From Chaetomium olivaceum (taxonomy: Eukaryota > Ascomycota > Sordariomycetes > Sordariales > Chaetomiaceae): a DNA stretch of 64,000 nucleotides. Below are positions 43,092-54,315 of the stretch, one piece after another. Numbering within the stretch: the stretch's first letter is position 1; the number at the start of each line of letters is the position of its first letter. The position numbers and the translations under genes are program-made. Location of the stretch: assembly GCA_039881045.1 (NCBI GenBank), contig JAYWVB010000048.1:186001-250000 (forward strand), written 5' to 3'. The notes below the pieces were generated by a model, which worked only from the letters and a program-made list of their open reading frames with translations, made no database searches and was not told the DNA's origin.

Positions 43092-45621
43092 CTACTTGGA
43101 CAACACACCCCTAACAATACCCTTGATGAGCGGCTTCCCCTCCACTAGCACCTCGGCGATACCCGTGTCCTCCCCGCTGCCCTTCTCCAACCACCTCAGC
43201 AGCAAATCGTTGCTCTCCTTGGGCTTGACACTGTCATCCCGGGTGCCGACGGTGATGTGGGCGATGCGGTTGACGCACTCCCACTTGGGCTGGGCGGGCA
43301 GGGTCGGGTTTTCGGCATTGACGTTCTCGTCCTCCGGGTCGGTGGGTACGAGGCGCACGACGATAGCCATGATGCGGTCGTCGAACACGACGCGCTCCAG
43401 CTCCACGCCGAGGTCGCCCAGGCGCCCGTCAGGGTGGATCGCGCCCTCCGACTCTTGCAGGAACGTGTACCGCGCCCAGAGCTCCGGGTACTCCTTGGCG
43501 CTGGCCCGATGCATCAGTGTGACGTGGAACTTGGCCTGCACGCGGCGGGTGCCCAGGAGCTGTTTGAAGAAGCGGCTTTTGGCGGCTGGTAGGGTGGACG
43601 GGAAGCTTTTATCGAGGGCGGCCATGACATCCTTTGTGGGGAGGTCAACTGCCATGTACTCGAGGCCTTTCTTCTTCTTAGGCTTCTCGGCGGCTTGCTG
43701 TTGTTGCTTGTTGCCCTTCTTGAACTCGTTCCGGGAGCGGTCGGGAAGGTTGTGGCGAAGGTCGGGTTTGTAGCCTTCGAGGGCTCCCTGGATTGCCGAG
43801 TCCATGTCTTCCGCAGAGGGGATCTCCCTCACGAAGCTTGGAAACTGGCGGTGCAGCTCCTTGATAACGACCTCGAGGTTCTCTCTCGAAGTAGCAGTGG
43901 GATCCAGGTCGATGACGGCATCAAACTCGGAGTCCGGCTCTTTCTCCGCATTGCATGGCTCGAACCGCTGTATGAAATTTTCCATGATGCCAACAACCTT
44001 CTTCATGTCTGTGGCGGCCTGGATGGTTTGATGGTTGTCACCACGCGCGAGCACTCGTTCATGGGTAACCTGGCGGATGGCGTCGAGGTCGTTGTGGACA
44101 AAGTTGAGGGCTACCAATTTCGCCGTCGTGTGCTGCATTTTGACATCAGTGAGAAGCTGCCTACGCTCCTGTTTCATGGCATTATTCCGGTCCGCGAAGA
44201 CAGCGTAATGGTCCTCAAGCTCGTCGAGAAGTGCCTTTACAAATCGCGGAGGCCGCTTAGTCCCTGTGATATTGTCGTTTTGGATGTGGCCCCAGCCGAA
44301 TAAGGTGGTAAGCGCAACGCCGATAGTCGTCTTACCGCAACCGAGCGTCGCGATCGGAACGAGAATGACATCGCGGGTGACGGGCGGAGCTTGACCGAGG
44401 TCTTCGAGGTTGGCGGCATCAGAGCCCCTCAGGTTCTTGTGCGCCAAGAAGTCGTTGCGCAGCTTGATGATTCCATGGTTTTGAGCGTAGGCCTTCCCCA
44501 AGAACCGGTCGGCTGCGAGGCGTTGACGGGCGTATAGCAGATACTCTTCAGTGATTTTGTGGTGCTTCCTCAAATTGAACTTTTTCCCCGAGATAAGCGC
44601 TTTGGTCGCCTCACGCCATTGCCGGAACATCAAATAGGGCTCCTCGAACTTGTACTTGAAGAACCAGTCCTGGTAAGGCGCAACCCCCGGTTGGAGGTCA
44701 TCTTGCACCGGATGACGAACCCTTCGACATCACGGCCATCGTGAGCCCCCGTCTCGGCGACCTCTTCGAGGAAGGCCTTCACCTCGTTGATGTCGTTGAT
44801 CACGATCAAGCCGGTCTTGATGAAGCCCCAGTCTTCGGCGAACTTCTGGACAATCGGAGAAGGGTAAGTCATAAATTCGGGGATATTGATGTTGATTCCG
44901 TGTAGGTATAGGCCGGACCTGTCTGGCCCGTAAGCCAAAATGTGCTCCTCGAAGCTGTCGTCGCACAGCTCGGCGACGGCTGTGGCATTCCGCTTCCTCA
45001 GCTCCGGGCTAGATCTTGTTTAGTCTTGCCAATCCGCGCCAACTGCTGCTCAACGTGTCGCTCGCCGACTTTGGCATGGCTGGCGACGACATCAGACCGG
45101 TCTCCGGTGGAGTGCTTGCTGCAGACGAGCAGTGTGTCATCCTCCAGGCCGCTGATGAAGATGATGCAGCCGTTCTCCTTCAGACTAAGCTCGTAGGGGC
45201 CCTTGGTTCGCTCCTTGATGTGCTCCCAGCCGGTCTCGCGGACCTCGTCAATGTTGAAGAACTTGTCGTACCCACGAATAGCGATCTCGGGGACATTGTG
45301 CCGATTCCTGGTGGTGAACAAGCCGCGGGCGTAAGTTGGCAAATCTCGGCGCTTGTAGTCGAACTCTTGAAAGCGCCACGAATCGACTGTGATTCCATTT
45401 GGCGATGAGTCTACTGCGTATTTCGTCTTCCTCGCGCTGAACTTGTTGCGGCCCTTGCCCCTGCCGGAGGACTCCTCAAGGCCGCGGAGCATGGTAGCAA
45501 TCTCTTGACCATCTTGCTTAGCATAAGGAACTTCCAACCCGGCGGCGTCCTTGGCATAGTCGGTCGAGGCCGTGTACTTCGACGCGAGTGTGGCATCCGG
45601 AGTTTCGACGGAGCCTTCCAT
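43092..45621 (-). CDS. TRL1: tRNA ligase (splicing and HAC1-type RNA ligation)
   Basis: Essential fungal enzyme that joins tRNA exon halves after intron excision. Starts MEGSVETPDATL at 45621. The ligase/adenylyltransferase domain has YARGLFTT, IRGYDKFFNIDE and LSLKENGCIIFISG with the nucleophile lysine (KENG). The middle part follows (EEHILAYGPDRSGLYLHG, DVEGFVIRCKM, PYQDWFFKYKFEEPYL). The kinase domain has a P-loop PIATLGCGKTTIGVAL and FGWGHIQNDNI. The C-terminal cyclic phosphodiesterase domain has KFHVTLMH and NRIAHITVGT. The frame breaks twice, each by one missing G on the coding strand: at about 45004-45006 (CCCGGAGCTG, fits CCCGGGAGCTG) and at 44684-44688 (CCGGGGGTT, fits CCGGGGGGTT). 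Since the gene is essential, these are probably sequence errors. Confidence 0.92.
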
Positions 45622-46629
45622 GTTGTTCGTTTGTCGTAGTTTTGAGGTGGAGATTGGGCGGTTGTGTGCAGCGGCAACTGGGTGAGGGGTGAATGAAGCT
45701 TGCCTTGTGTGGATACGGCGACCACGAATTTTGAATGGCGAAGCAGTGCAAAAAAGCGTGGGTGAAGAGCGGTGGAATGGTCGATATACCAAACCTTGAA
45801 TAAAAGAAGGAAATAAAGATCTTTGTGTGTGTTGGTTTGGGTAGAGAACAAAATCTAAGGCGGTTCCCAAGGCGGGAGCTCTGGTTCTTTTAACCTGCAT
45901 TGTCACACCTCCCTCCTCAAGCAACGGTAATGGAACCGACTCCCAGACAGAGGCAGCCGCATCCAGGTACCAGGGCCTGGCCTTCCTGATGAGTCAACGG
46001 CCAACCTTATTCCATCCCAAACTACATGGATTGAATGTGGCTGGTTGAGCCAAACAATACCGCAATTGAAAGGAACGGTGAAACAGGCGCGTACGGACGG
46101 CCTCCATCTGTGGCCAAATTCTCGCCGGGGAGTCATCGACGCTCTGCTCCCTCATTTTCGAGGTCAGGCCGCCGCAGCACTTACACAGCACCGTGTACGT
46201 AGGTAACTACACAGTACGGAGGATGGCCCCCAAAGTGACAGGGAGAACCATCACTTGCGTCGTGTACAAGTACACAGTGCTGAGAGAAGACACTCCAAAG
46301 CTGTCCTATTTGTGTCTCTAACAGGAGGCTTGTCTACAAAATTAATAACTGCTTTACCAAACTTGGGCACAACGACGGGAAGATTGAGGAGATGGATCAA
46401 TATCACTACTCGCAAGATACCAAGGTACTTCGCGAATGGCCCAAGCTCCTTGCACAGTGCACGGTGGGGTACCCCGCCGTCATGGAACCCCACCAAAATT
46501 TTATGCCCAGGAAACCTCGACGCAACCAAACTGACAGAAAAGACGGATTATTCCTTGGTTACTTATTAACCGAACCTCTTATTTTACGGGACAGATCAAT
46601 CACCTCAACAGCCTCTAAATACCCCCAAA
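45622..46629. other. Intergenic: tRNA ligase and ankyrin gene upstream regions
   Basis: Divergent pair; the minus-strand frame extending the ligase upstream to 45924 lacks an ATG context and is not adopted. No other gene seen. Confidence 0.45.
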
Positions 46630-47310
46630 ATGGCGCCCAACCCGTACCTCCTCGCGGCCGACAACCCGTACCTCCTCGCGGCCGACAACCCGGCGGCGCT
46701 GCTCGCGCTCCTCCGAGAAGACCCCACCTTGGCGTCCGGTCAAGACGAGCACGGTTACTCCCTCATGCACGCCGCCGCCAGCTACAACCATCTCGACCTG
46801 CTCCGAACCCTAGCCCGCGAGTTCAATGTCTCGGTCGACCTCAAAGACGAAGATGGCGAGACAGCACTGTTCGTGGTCGAATCGGTCGACGCCGCCCGTG
46901 TGCTCGTGGAAGAGTTGGGGCTGGATGTCAAGATAAAAAATGACGAGGGTCAAACGGCGGCGGAGAAGATTGAGACGGAGGGCGATTGGCCTGCGGTAGC
47001 CGAGTATCTTCAGGGCCTGGACGGGAGCTCGTCGGTCACTAACGGAGTGCCCAATGGCACAACATCGGCCGGAGTGGACCTGCCTCCTGTTCCAGAGGGA
47101 TTGCAGGTGACGATGGGCACGATGGACGAGGCAGTGGTAGGGGAGCAGCAACCAGACCCTGAATTTCGCAGGAGAATAGAGGAGCTGGCTGCGAGGGAGG
47201 ATTTCCAAACACCTGAGGGTCAGGCCGAATTGCGAAGACTGGTCGAGGAGGTTATCGGTGGCGCGGAAGGGCTCAGTGAGGAAAGAAGCGTCCGGCCGAG
47301 GCAAGACTGA
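46630..47310 (+). CDS. Ankyrin-repeat protein
   Basis: Single exon, 226 codons. The start MAPNPYLLAADNPYLLAAD contains an exact repeat of eight residues. Ankyrin-type helices follow: DEHGYSLMHAAASYNHLDLL, then KDEDGETALFVVESVDAARVL and KNDEGQTAAEKIETEGDWPAV. The C-terminus (DPEFRRRIEELAAREDF, ELRRLVEEVIGG) is predicted helical. Small cytosolic ankyrin proteins of this size are conserved in ascomycetes with no firm function. The gene converges on RPP40 with only 26 bp between stop codons, so the transcripts probably overlap. Confidence 0.8.
   Translation: MAPNPYLLAADNPYLLAADNPAALLALLREDPTLASGQDEHGYSLMHAAASYNHLDLLRTLAREFNVSVDLKDEDGETALFVVESVDAARVLVEELGLDVKIKNDEGQTAAEKIETEGDWPAVAEYLQGLDGSSSVTNGVPNGTTSAGVDLPPVPEGLQVTMGTMDEAVVGEQQPDPEFRRRIEELAAREDFQTPEGQAELRRLVEEVIGGAEGLSEERSVRPRQD
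46639..46686 (+). repeat. 24-bp perfect tandem duplication in the ankyrin gene
   Basis: The unit encoding NPYLLAAD is duplicated exactly at DNA level, keeping the frame. Confidence 0.9.
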
Positions 47311-47336
47311 GGGCGGCAAATATCTTGGCTCCGCTC

Positions 47337-48649
47337 TCATTCATGCCCTTTAACCTCCCACATGAGGTATTCCCCCGACGAATTCGGCGGGCGGAGAATT
47401 GTGCACTCGGCATTGTCCCCGGCCAAGCCCTTGGAGAAGGTGGTCGTGCTGAAAGAAAACCACGCCTTGTGCGGTAAAGCGGTGACGATATCAATCAAGG
47501 TCTGCCGAGACCACGCCGGCGCGAGGAAGCCTTGCCAGCTTATCTTGCAAAGCTTGCCCTCCTTTCTGCAATCGGGAACATGATACCGGGAAAGATAGGG
47601 GTCGATTTGGTCGCCGACCTGGATTCGCGGACTTTGAAGTCGGACCAAAGACAACCACTCATACAAGCTGGTTGCGAAGTCCTCGAAATCCTCTCTGCCC
47701 GTGGAAGAAAGGAAACCGACTTCCGGAGCGAGCTCTGGGATCACCGCATTGATGCTTTTCGAGATCTCAGCATTGGAAGTGCAGTCAGTAATGGCATGTC
47801 GTGAGAGAGGGTCGGGGTTGGGAGCTACAATCTGAATTAGCGAAGCAAGGCATTGGTAAATGATAATACTCGTGGAGGTGTTGCAAAAGAGCCACGTAAT
47901 GGGCTGGGCGAGGGCATTTTTGCTCGCATATATCAACCGATCAAACCCTTTCTTCCCCGGAAACATGGAGGGCGCCGTGAGGTCGTATTCGACAACTGGG
48001 CAAGTTAGCAAGGTGACTTGAAGATCTGCCGCTGGTAGAACTTACTCCATCGCGGCTTCGTCCCCCGTTTCCCTTTAACACCATGTGGCTTCCCTACCAG
48101 GCCTGCCCGCTCATAAGCTTCCCTATCCAAATACATGGTAAGGGTGCCATTCCTCAACGTAAAAACATTATCAATTCCTATCCTGCCCGCGGACAGCATC
48201 AAGATCTTCCCTGCTGCAGGTTAGCATTTCCATCTTTCTTGAACTGACCCCTAGTCATTACCCTTCTTGATATACTCGGTAAAGAAGTCACCGGAAAGGA
48301 TCTCGTGCAATGACAAAACCACTCTCTTGAAAGCAGGTCCCGGCGTGATTTTAAGCAGCTTTTCTTGAACTAGTTCAAGTAGCTCTTGTGGGATGATCAA
48401 ATCTGCCTGTCATGGGAGCGTTAGTATGTTTCCTACACGCTTACTTTTTCCATCACAAAAGATCGAGGAGCATCAAATGTCAACCCGGAAGGAAGATGCA
48501 CGCACCCTGTGGACAAAATCTTGGCTTGTAAATGTTGCCCAAGGCTTCGATTTTGAGGGGAGCTGTTTTGGGTCCAGATGGCCCATTACTCCGTAAGTCA
48601 CATAACACTTAGCAGCCTGGTAGACTGCAGGTTGGTTGAATGACAGCAT
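47337..48649 (-). CDS. RNase P/MRP subunit Rpp40-like protein
   Basis: Exons: 48649-48445, 48406-48262, 48213-48046, 47995-47337. The start MLSFNQPAVYQAAKCYVTYG leads to GHLDPKQLPSKSKPWATF. Later parts include LSLHEILSGDFFTEYIKK, MLSAGRIGIDNVFTLRNGTL and EYDLTAPSMFPGKKGFDRLI. The end is WFSFSTTTFSKGLAGDNAE through YLMWEVKGHE. This pattern matches fungal Rpp40, a protein subunit of the ribonucleoprotein that processes tRNA 5' ends and rRNA. Intron 48407-48444 is only 38 nt but has GTAAGC, ACTAAC and CAG. In exon 1 near 48495-48502 the frame shifts at GGTGCGTGCATC; a GTGC duplication (+4) or two missing bases would explain it. The assignment is from remembered family features. Confidence 0.75.
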
Positions 48650-49076
48650 GTTGTTGTTTTAACCCCGGATTCGGGTGCCTCCTGACGTATTCTGCGGCCA
48701 CTGCTTCAAGTTTGCTGGTGTTGAATGTTTTGTGGACGACGGTGCATCTAAAATCTCAGGCAGCCTCTAGGCAGACATCAAGGGGTGCATTAATCGCTTC
48801 TCTAAAGTTTGATTGGTTTAAGCAGATGAGAGCCCCATAGTATCTGTATATTCCCACCCCGCTGTGAAGCCCACACCAGGCACAAACCTCTCCGTTTCAA
48901 AGCAAACTCAACACATGCCCCGTGACTCAGAAAGACGAACGCCCTTCTAAAGCTTGCAAAGTCGAATTCGATATTGGCCGAGCAAATGATTTTCAGTGAG
49001 AGAAAAGCTTAAACTCACAATTTTGGAACCTATCACGGGCTATAAACGGGCACCCCGGGAGGTGAACACGGTCAAA
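48650..49076. other. Divergent promoter of Rpp40-like and TRM11 genes
   Basis: No additional gene seen. Confidence 0.4.
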
Positions 49077-50683
49077 ATGATGGACTTTCTCATTCGCTTC
49101 TCTCAGTCTCACGAGACTTTCCGTTTACCTGAGATCCAAGCATTGGCGTTGATCGAGGGTATCGATATGAAGGTCATCTCGTACAGCCTCGATGTAAGTC
49201 AACAGCACGAGAGGGCCAACATCCCCATCTCGTAACCCCTCCATTACCCCGCCCCCTGAACACCATCAACAACACCCCTGCGTCTTAACTAACCCGACAC
49301 ACCGCGGCAGTCCCCATTTTGCATAGTCAACCTCCCGTCGGAAGCCGCCGCACGGCGGCTGATCCAGCGGTCCATCCTAGCCATGTCGATCCACGAGCTC
49401 TGGGGTTCCGGGGCCGACCTCGCGGCCGTGCACGCGGCAGTGATCAAGTCCACGAAACACCTCTGGGCCAAATACCTTACCTGCTCCTTCAAGTTCACCC
49501 TCGACTCGTACCAGGGGTCGCGGGAGGCTGGCGAAAAAATACGCATCATCAACTCGTTCGCCTACCTGGGCTTCGAGGGCCCCATCGTGATGCGCCGCCC
49601 GGACGAGGAGTTCATCCTGTTCGAGGACTGGGAGTTCAACTCGACGCCGCTGGGACTTCCGGACCCCAAGCACTACTACTTCGGCCGCTACCTGGCCACG
49701 GGCGCCCGCGACCTGCCCAAGAAGCTCGACCTCAAGAAGCGCCGCTACATCAGCACCACGTCCATGGACGCCGAGCTGGCGCTGGTGACGGCGAATATTG
49801 CCCTGGCCGCGCCGGGGAAGATCATGTATGATCCGTTTGTGGGGACGGGGAGTTTTCCAATTGCGTGCGCGCAATTCGGGGCCGTGACGTTTGGGAGTGA
49901 TATCGATGGCCGGAGTATCAGGGGCGATGAGAAGAAGCGGACGCTGAGGGGGAATTTCCAGCAGTACGGTTTGCTGGCTGGGTTGGGGGGCATGTTCACG
50001 GCAGATCTGACCAACACGCCGATTCGAAAAGCCGGGTTGCGGTATGACGGGGATGGTGTCAAGGGGCGGTTGTTTGATGGGATCGTGTGCGACCCGCCGT
50101 ATGGTGTGAGGGAGGGGTTGAGGGTGCTGGGGGTGCGCGATCCGGAGAAGTCCCCGTGGGTAATACCCAAGGGGAAGGAGATGTACAAGTGAGTTTGCTA
50201 TCACATGGGCCGAATGGGAAGGACGGACTGACCTGATGTGTGGCAGGGACCCCGATTTCATCCCGCCAAGGAAACCGTACAGCTTTCTTGCCATGTTGGA
50301 CGACATCCTGCACTTTTCAGCCCAAACACTCGTCGACAATGGGCGGCTATCATTCTGGATGCCTACTGCGAATGACGAGCAACAGGAAGTTCCAGTCCCA
50401 ACACACCCCTATCTCGAAATCGTTGCGGTCTGCACACAAGTTTTTAACAAGTGTATGTTCCCCGTCTGTTTGTTTCTTCGGCTCCCTAACCCGGATGTTA
50501 ATAGGGTCCCGGCGTCTCATAACCTATCGACGAATTCCTGATACAGAAGTCGATCAAGAAGCGATGAAAGCACGGGAGGAGATGAAGCCGGTTGGAAAGA
50601 CCGTGGACGAACTGAACCCGTTCCGCAAGGCCTACTTCAACGGGTTTGAACCGGTTGGTGGAACAGCTGACGATGCGCCTTAG
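49077..50683 (+). CDS. TRM11: tRNA (guanine-10-N2) methyltransferase catalytic subunit Trm11
   Basis: Trm11 with its partner Trm112 makes m2G10 in tRNA using S-adenosylmethionine. Exons: 49077-49193, 49311-50188, 50247-50452, 50505-50683, all in frame. The N-terminus MMDFLIRFSQSHETFRLPEI is a THUMP-type RNA-binding region. The Rossmann methyltransferase part has YISTTSMDAELALVTANIA, the SAM loop YDPFVGTGSFPIACAQFG, acidic DIDGRSIRG, and the catalytic IVCDPPYGVREGL (DPPY motif). The C-terminus has NGRLSFWMPTANDE and KWSRRLITYRRI. Of two adjacent ATGs at 49077 and 49080 either may start. An upstream extension begins only at non-ATG codons. No frame damage. Confidence 0.93.
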
Positions 50684-50965
50684 ATACCCATCCATACCCA
50701 AGCATATACAATGAAAATTTCTGAACCGGCCTTGAAGTCGCCGGTGCACAACCTTCCGCCCCCCACGATGCCCCTTAGTTGCTCGTGTCGTCCTATCCCA
50801 GTGACAATCCCTAGCCCAGTGCCGTCCGTATTTATACTCAGCTGTCAAGCAACAGACAATATGCAACGCTGTGTCCGCCCAAACCCAAAACAACGGGGGT
50901 CCTTCTCCCCGAGTGCGTGTATGCTCCGCAACCCAAAACCATCCACCAGTACCCGACTGTCATAT
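50684..50965. other. Convergent 3' ends of TRM11 and GID4
   Basis: No gene seen. Confidence 0.4.
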
Positions 50966-52286
50966 CTATCGAAACTCCACGGCGCCAAAACACCCCCTGT
51001 TCTCCACATATTTCAGCTCTAGCTGTTGAAAACTGCGAGGAGGTTAGATCAACCCTGACTTGGAGTTGGCGAACCGGGGCAGGGAACTCACTTCTCGCTT
51101 TTACGATGGAAGTAGATGCCGCTTATCTCCCCCTTTGCTTGGTTGAAGCAGACGTAGTAGAAACCCTCGAAGCTCGCATTCCTGATGGTCCGGATCCGGT
51201 GGTCGGGTACAAGAAAGTGTTCCTTCCACCTCATGAAAATGTTCTCCCGCTGGTCAATGTCCTTGATCAACGTCTGCGTGCCCTTGCGCATCTGTTTCTG
51301 GTACGGCCGAAACGCAGTGAACTTGCTCCAGTGTGAGAAGTCGATTTTCTCGCTGGCGCCCCACTCCTGGTGTTGGGTAACGAAACCGTATTTGCTGCCA
51401 ATGATCTCGCCCTCGAAGTATGTAGTGAGCGTCGGGTGGTCGTCGGCCAGGCCTGGCGCAGGGCGCTCCGTTAGTGGCGGCAACGTGAGACACAGGGAAG
51501 GGACAGACACATACCTTGGATCGTCAGGTGCCCGCACATAAACGACTCGCGCATGTCCACATGCTTGATCTCGACCTCCACCTCGTACCGCTGTCGCTTC
51601 GACTGCTGTGTTCCGACGAACCGGCTACCGGGTTGGAGATACAACGATGGCGCTGCTGTAAGGACTCTCATGTGCGAATACTCCAGGCCCATGCCCATCA
51701 AGCCACTGTCCTCCACCCACCGCGGCCCCTTGTCGAGGGGACCCCACACATCGGCCTCCTGTGATTCCCCGGGGATTGGCGATAGCTGCTCCGCTATAGA
51801 TTTCGTTTCGCCCGGTGGTTCGCAAACTGTTGTTCTTGTTCTCTCTTGGCTTCCACTCGCTACATTACCACTCCCACCGACGGCGCCCCCATGTGAAAGC
51901 TCGTCGGTCGCAGGGTGCATATCTTCATCCGCATCAGTTGATTTCTGCCTCTCTTCTGCTGCGCTATCTCGCGCAATAGTTGTCCTTTCTGGCGCGTGAC
52001 CCATATCAATGTCACGGCTATCGCCGTCGGGCTGCGGGCCCGGCGACATGGTAACCGACCGCGAGTCACCGCTTGCGGCTGTATCTGGGCGTGTCTCGTG
52101 GTCGGTCGGATACGCAGAGGGGGAACGGGGACGCCAGCTCGACGGTGATTGCGGGTCTGGAGAAGTCGGATTACTCTCGGAGGCGAGTTGCGAAGGCTGC
52201 TGCTCCTCCTCAGGGTCAGGACATGACGAGAATGGGTAGAATCGCGGTGACGGCGGATCGGGCCTGTTGGAGGAGGGCGTTGGCAT
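50966..52286 (-). CDS. GID4: GID/CTLH ubiquitin-ligase substrate receptor Gid4 (Vid24)
   Basis: Gid4 recognises Pro/N-degrons and brings gluconeogenic enzymes to the GID E3 ligase. Exons: 52286-51515, 51452-51092, 51032-50966, in frame. The first ~190 residues (MPTPSSNRPDPPSP) are disordered and Pro/Ser-rich. The Vid24 beta-barrel follows: GSRFVGTQQSKRQRYEVEVE, DMRESFMCGHLTIQ, FEGEIIGSKYGFVTQHQEWG, DFSHWSKFTAFRP, FMRWKEHFLVPDHRIRTI and ASFEGFYYVCFNQAKGEI. The last exon gives FQQLELKYVENRGCFGAVEF. The order and motifs fit the family throughout. No frame damage. Confidence 0.93.
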
Positions 52287-53544
52287 GACAGGCGGTATGA
52301 ATGATTGGGGTGGTTTTGATGCTCGATCGCCAAGTAGACGTGGGTCGAGTCAACGCGATGAACAGAGGCGTAAGTCAGATGCAGGGGGGACGGATGTGGC
52401 GAGGAATTGGAAGCGGACGCGCTCCGTGCCGCAGACCAAAGAAAAGTATAGAGGGACTGGCACGCCTTAGGCGACGAGCACAATCGATGAAATAGCACAA
52501 CTAGGTACTCTCAAGGGTTGAAGTCCTAGGTGTTCTTTCTCGGAGGGCAGTCGGTGATGGTCTCGTGGTGATTCCGTCTCGGTGGAGCTTAGCCAAGAGC
52601 TATGGGGCGGCTCGCGGGGAAGAATGCGGGCGGTGTGTCTCCGAGGGCCGGTCGCGCAGTCGGTTCTTGTTTGGAAACGAAGGATAAACGAATAAACGAT
52701 TGCGGAAATCAGCCAGCAGATGCGAGTGCAAAGGAGCTGTTGGTTATCTGTAGGTGGAGAATGAGAAAGAAGGTCAAGAATTGAAGTTCAGTAACAATGA
52801 TGTCGCCATTGGGTGATCGCCCCATACTAGGGAGTTAGTGGAAGCCATGTGCTGTTCCCGGAGACCGTTCTGAGCCCAAGTGGCTGCCCAGTGTTAAGCT
52901 TGGCATCCATCGTTCCAGACTTTCGGCGATCTCAAGCAGCCTCTTGGGAGAGACCCCACATACCCGTCACGTAATTCGATCTTGTTTACTTCCATGGTCT
53001 CAAATTCATCACTTCATGTTTCCTAATCGCTGTTTTAGTCAAACTTAGACAATAGTACTGTGTTCCCGTGATGTGTCTATTGTAAACCAAATTTGGACAA
53101 CCAATACTCGCCGAGTCCCCAAGCCACACAAGCATGCAATGCAGGTGGCACAGATGTCAACAAGCGATTGGCTTCAAGAGGGTGTATTCACCGCCAGCCG
53201 TTAAGCCAACTGCGGCTTGAAAAACAAGTATGGTCTGTGAACTGCCTCCCCATCTTCGTAATTCCCGGAACTCGGCGTCCATGGTGCAATCTCCCTAGGG
53301 GGCCGGACTTTGATCGCTTCCAACACGACAGCCCCATCCTTTAGCTTCCGCGACGCTGTTCGCACCACAACAAGAGCAGTGCCATAAAAGCCCTCAGCCG
53401 TGGTTGGCTGATATCTCTCTATTCCCATAATCATTAATCGAGTAGGTTGGCCGTCTCAGGGCGGCCTTGTTAAAACTGTAAAGTGTCGAGTAGGTTTCTT
53501 CGCGCCAACGCCACCGCATAGTCTGTTCAGAGTATTCCGTAGGT
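52287..53544. other. Intergenic 1.26 kb: GID4 leader and Mago 3' flank
   Basis: No gene recognised; short frames only. Confidence 0.45.
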
Positions 53545-54315
53545 TCAGATAGGCTTGATCTTGAAGTGAAGCGCAATGAGGCTGAAAACTAGCGCCTTGA
53601 GATCCTGCACGAGGTAGTAGAAGACACGGAGACCTTCCGGATCCGCAGACTCCGTCACGTCGTTGATCGAGCCGATCTTAGCCGTCTACTCAGAGTTAGC
53701 GACTAACCGGATGAAAAGGAGCTATCAATCGTCCTCGAACTGACCTCGAAAGAAATGTGATCATTCCCAACTCGAATCTCCAGCTCTTGCCTCCCGTCCT
53801 TATTCTTAGTAGGCCATTTTGCGTCATCCTCCCTGTGGACTATCGTTAGCCATGCGCCTCACAATGTGCCCAAGCTGCCAACCATACTTCAATATCTCGC
53901 TTTCCTTCACAATCCTCTTGATCTCATCGACAACCAAGGAGCTCACAAACACTGCGATAGATGTCAATGTCAGTCGGCTGCTGGCTCGAGGTTTGCGGGG
54001 CGGATCTGCTCTTCGTACTCTCTTTGCGGATGAGGCTGTCATTCCGGTAGTTGGAGTTGTTGGCATAGCGTGCGGTGGCACTGCGGCCGTCCCCGACAAC
54101 TCGAAAGTCGAACTCTAGATAATACAACGCGATCAGCCGGGTTCAAGGATTCGTGTGCCGGGGCGCGCTGGAACATACCGAGGAACTCGTGGCCGAAGCG
54201 ACCTTGGTGGCCCGAGCTGTTATTGAAGAGCGAATTAGCCTCCTACAATGGAAATATAGGGCAATCGTAGTGCATACTAGTAGCGGATGTAAAATGGCTC
54301 GTTCAAGTTTGACAT
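53545..54315 (-). CDS. mago: Exon-junction-complex protein Mago nashi
   Basis: Mago nashi pairs with Y14 (RBM8A) in the exon-junction complex deposited on spliced mRNA. Six exons: 54315-54278, 54216-54179, 54114-54019, 53951-53888, 53832-53745, 53685-53545, total 154 codons plus stop, the usual size. Start MSNLNEPFYIRYYSGHQGRF, then FGHEFLEFDFR, YANNSNYRNDSLIRKEM, SSLVVDEIKRIVKESEILKE, DGRQELEIRVGNDHISFETA, KIGSINDVTESADPEGLRVF and YYLVQDLKALVFSLIALHF ending KIKPI. Every join keeps the frame and restores conserved residues. The first two exons are 38 nt each. An intron-dense gene for the intron-mark machinery. Confidence 0.96.

Noticed and set aside
42892..43773. Long plus-strand open frame opposite the tRNA ligase gene
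   Set aside because: Antisense shadow of a GC-rich coding region; no family signature.
43092..45621. Programmed ribosomal frameshifting in tRNA ligase
   Set aside because: No slippery heptamer with pseudoknot is apparent; two simple missing G explain the data.
45622..45924. N-terminal extension of tRNA ligase to 45924
   Set aside because: No ATG at its start and sequence unlike the family; ATG at 45621 fits.
49377..50339. 320-codon minus-strand frame over TRM11
   Set aside because: Low-complexity His/Arg/Pro shadow of the methyltransferase exon.
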